From assembly GCF_004570575.1 (NCBI RefSeq), contig NZ_SPPD01000001.1:186001-250000 (forward strand): a DNA stretch of 64,000 nt, written 5' to 3'. The notes beneath the pieces were generated by a model. The model made no database searches, was not told where the DNA came from, and was given only the letters and a program-made list of their open reading frames with translations. Made by a program: the position numbers and the translations under genes. Origin of the DNA: Streptococcus cuniculi (GTDB lineage: Bacteria > Bacillota > Bacilli > Lactobacillales > Streptococcaceae). Of this stretch, positions 63,553 through 64,000 are shown one piece after another; position 1 is the stretch's first letter; every line of letters starts with the position of its first letter.

Positions 63553-63561
63553 TGATATAAT
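63553..63561 (+). promoter_or_regulatory. Extended -10 promoter of the last gene
   Basis: TGA-TATAAT, 22 bp before ATG 63584. Confidence 0.5.
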
Positions 63562-63583
63562 AGAAGAGAATCGAGGTGAGAAC

Positions 63584-64000
63584 ATGGCACGAGAACCACA
63601 AAAACGATTGATAGAATTATATGAAAAAGGTGTTCTGACAAAGGAAGAAGCACGTGCCTGCTTTTTAGAGTTTGATGAAGAGCCAGATTTTTTAGTCGAG
63701 GAAGAAAAGCCACGTTTGAGTTTTACACTTCCGAGCTTGAAAATTTTTTCTTCATCCAAGCTAAAACAGGATTATGCCTTTTCGGACATTGAATCCCTTT
63801 TTATTAGCGTGTCAGAAGGCAAACTGGCCTTTGTGAAAAACAAAGCAGACCAAGTTCAGATTCAGCTTGTCTACCCACAACAGACCAATCAAGCCTTTTT
63901 ACCTCAGATTTATGTTGAAAATAAAGGGTTGCATTTTGCTTCCAATCTTCCTTGTCAGATGACAATTTCCCTACCAGATCAGTGGATGTCGATTTTGAAT
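63584..64000 (+). CDS. DUF4097-type protein with SHOCT-like N-terminus (partial)
   Basis: The right edge cuts this gene after 139 codons. CGAGGTGAG precedes the ATG. The N-terminus REPQKRLIELYEKGVLTKEEA is SHOCT-like, a short oligomerisation helix pair. After a linker a beta-strand-rich region begins (YAFSDIESLFISVSEGKLAFV) like DUF4097 putative adhesin repeats. This architecture occurs in cell-envelope stress proteins such as LiaX-type proteins. The assignment is moderate because the rest is not visible. Confidence 0.65.
   Translation, partial: MAREPQKRLIELYEKGVLTKEEARACFLEFDEEPDFLVEEEKPRLSFTLPSLKIFSSSKLKQDYAFSDIESLFISVSEGKLAFVKNKADQVQIQLVYPQQTNQAFLPQIYVENKGLHFASNLPCQMTISLPDQWMSILN

Overview
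The window is chromosomal DNA of a Streptococcus. The evidence is the gene order ybeY-dgkA-era-mutM-coaE-pmrA-like-rpmG-secG-rnr-smpB, the sortase (LPXTG) and YSIRK surface-protein signals, an S(MK)-type (SAM-III) leader before metK, a preQ1-II riboswitch before queT, and extended -10 promoters of the form TGG-TATAAT or TGG-TATACT. I cannot name the species. Nearly all genes lie on the plus strand; the only minus-strand gene I accept is a GtrA-like gene at 58868-59314.

Layout. 1-511: decayed 3' end of a Rib-repeat LPXTG surface-protein gene. 684-8460: beta-glucoside-type PTS locus (GH1 glycosidase, DUF871 protein, PRD regulator, IIB, IIA, DUF3284, IIC), with a probable CcpA (cre) site at the first promoter. 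8839-19026: housekeeping block (HAD phosphatase, VanZ-like, ybeY, dgkA, era, Nudix, an AAC(6')-like acetyltransferase, mutM, coaE, an MFS pump with a disturbed 5' end, rpmG, secG, rnr, smpB). 19068-31174: sugar island between smpB and tehB. It has a LacI regulator, two small membrane proteins, a GH65 phosphorylase, a sugar ABC importer without its own ATPase, beta-phosphoglucomutase and a GH13 glucosidase, and ends in a gutted YSIRK/LPXTG gene. 31301-39877: tehB, copA with two CopY boxes but no copY, tpx, and an ABC exporter whose permease carries a long coiled coil. 40187-45289: an intact 1700-residue LPXTG adhesin with CnaB repeats. 45383-51921: polA, a lipoprotein, a dCMP deaminase and an ABC-2 exporter. 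52230-64000: metK, a PHP phosphatase, murA, a GNAT, map, yihY, gtrA-like, queT, tex, sprT-like, and the start of a DUF4097-type protein.

How genes work together. In the PTS locus a disaccharide is taken up and phosphorylated, then cut by the GH1 enzyme, under control of a regulator that itself carries EIIB and EIIA domains. In the sugar island the binding protein and two permeases would import an alpha-glucoside. GH65 phosphorolysis gives beta-glucose-1-phosphate, PgmB converts it to glucose-6-phosphate, and GH13 trims other linkages. The promoter at 21163-21213 has a consensus core, a cre-like site between -35 and -10, and a perfect LacI-type palindrome just after the start point.

Intergenic DNA is unusually rich in mosaic, hairpin-forming repeats. 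Two hairpin families keep their stems paired while the stem sequence changes between copies, which points to a selected structure. The most striking site is the metK leader, where the two partners of the SAM-III switch (anti-SD GUCCC at 52237-52241 and SD GGGAC at 52820-52824) are separated by more than 500 nt holding three such hairpins.
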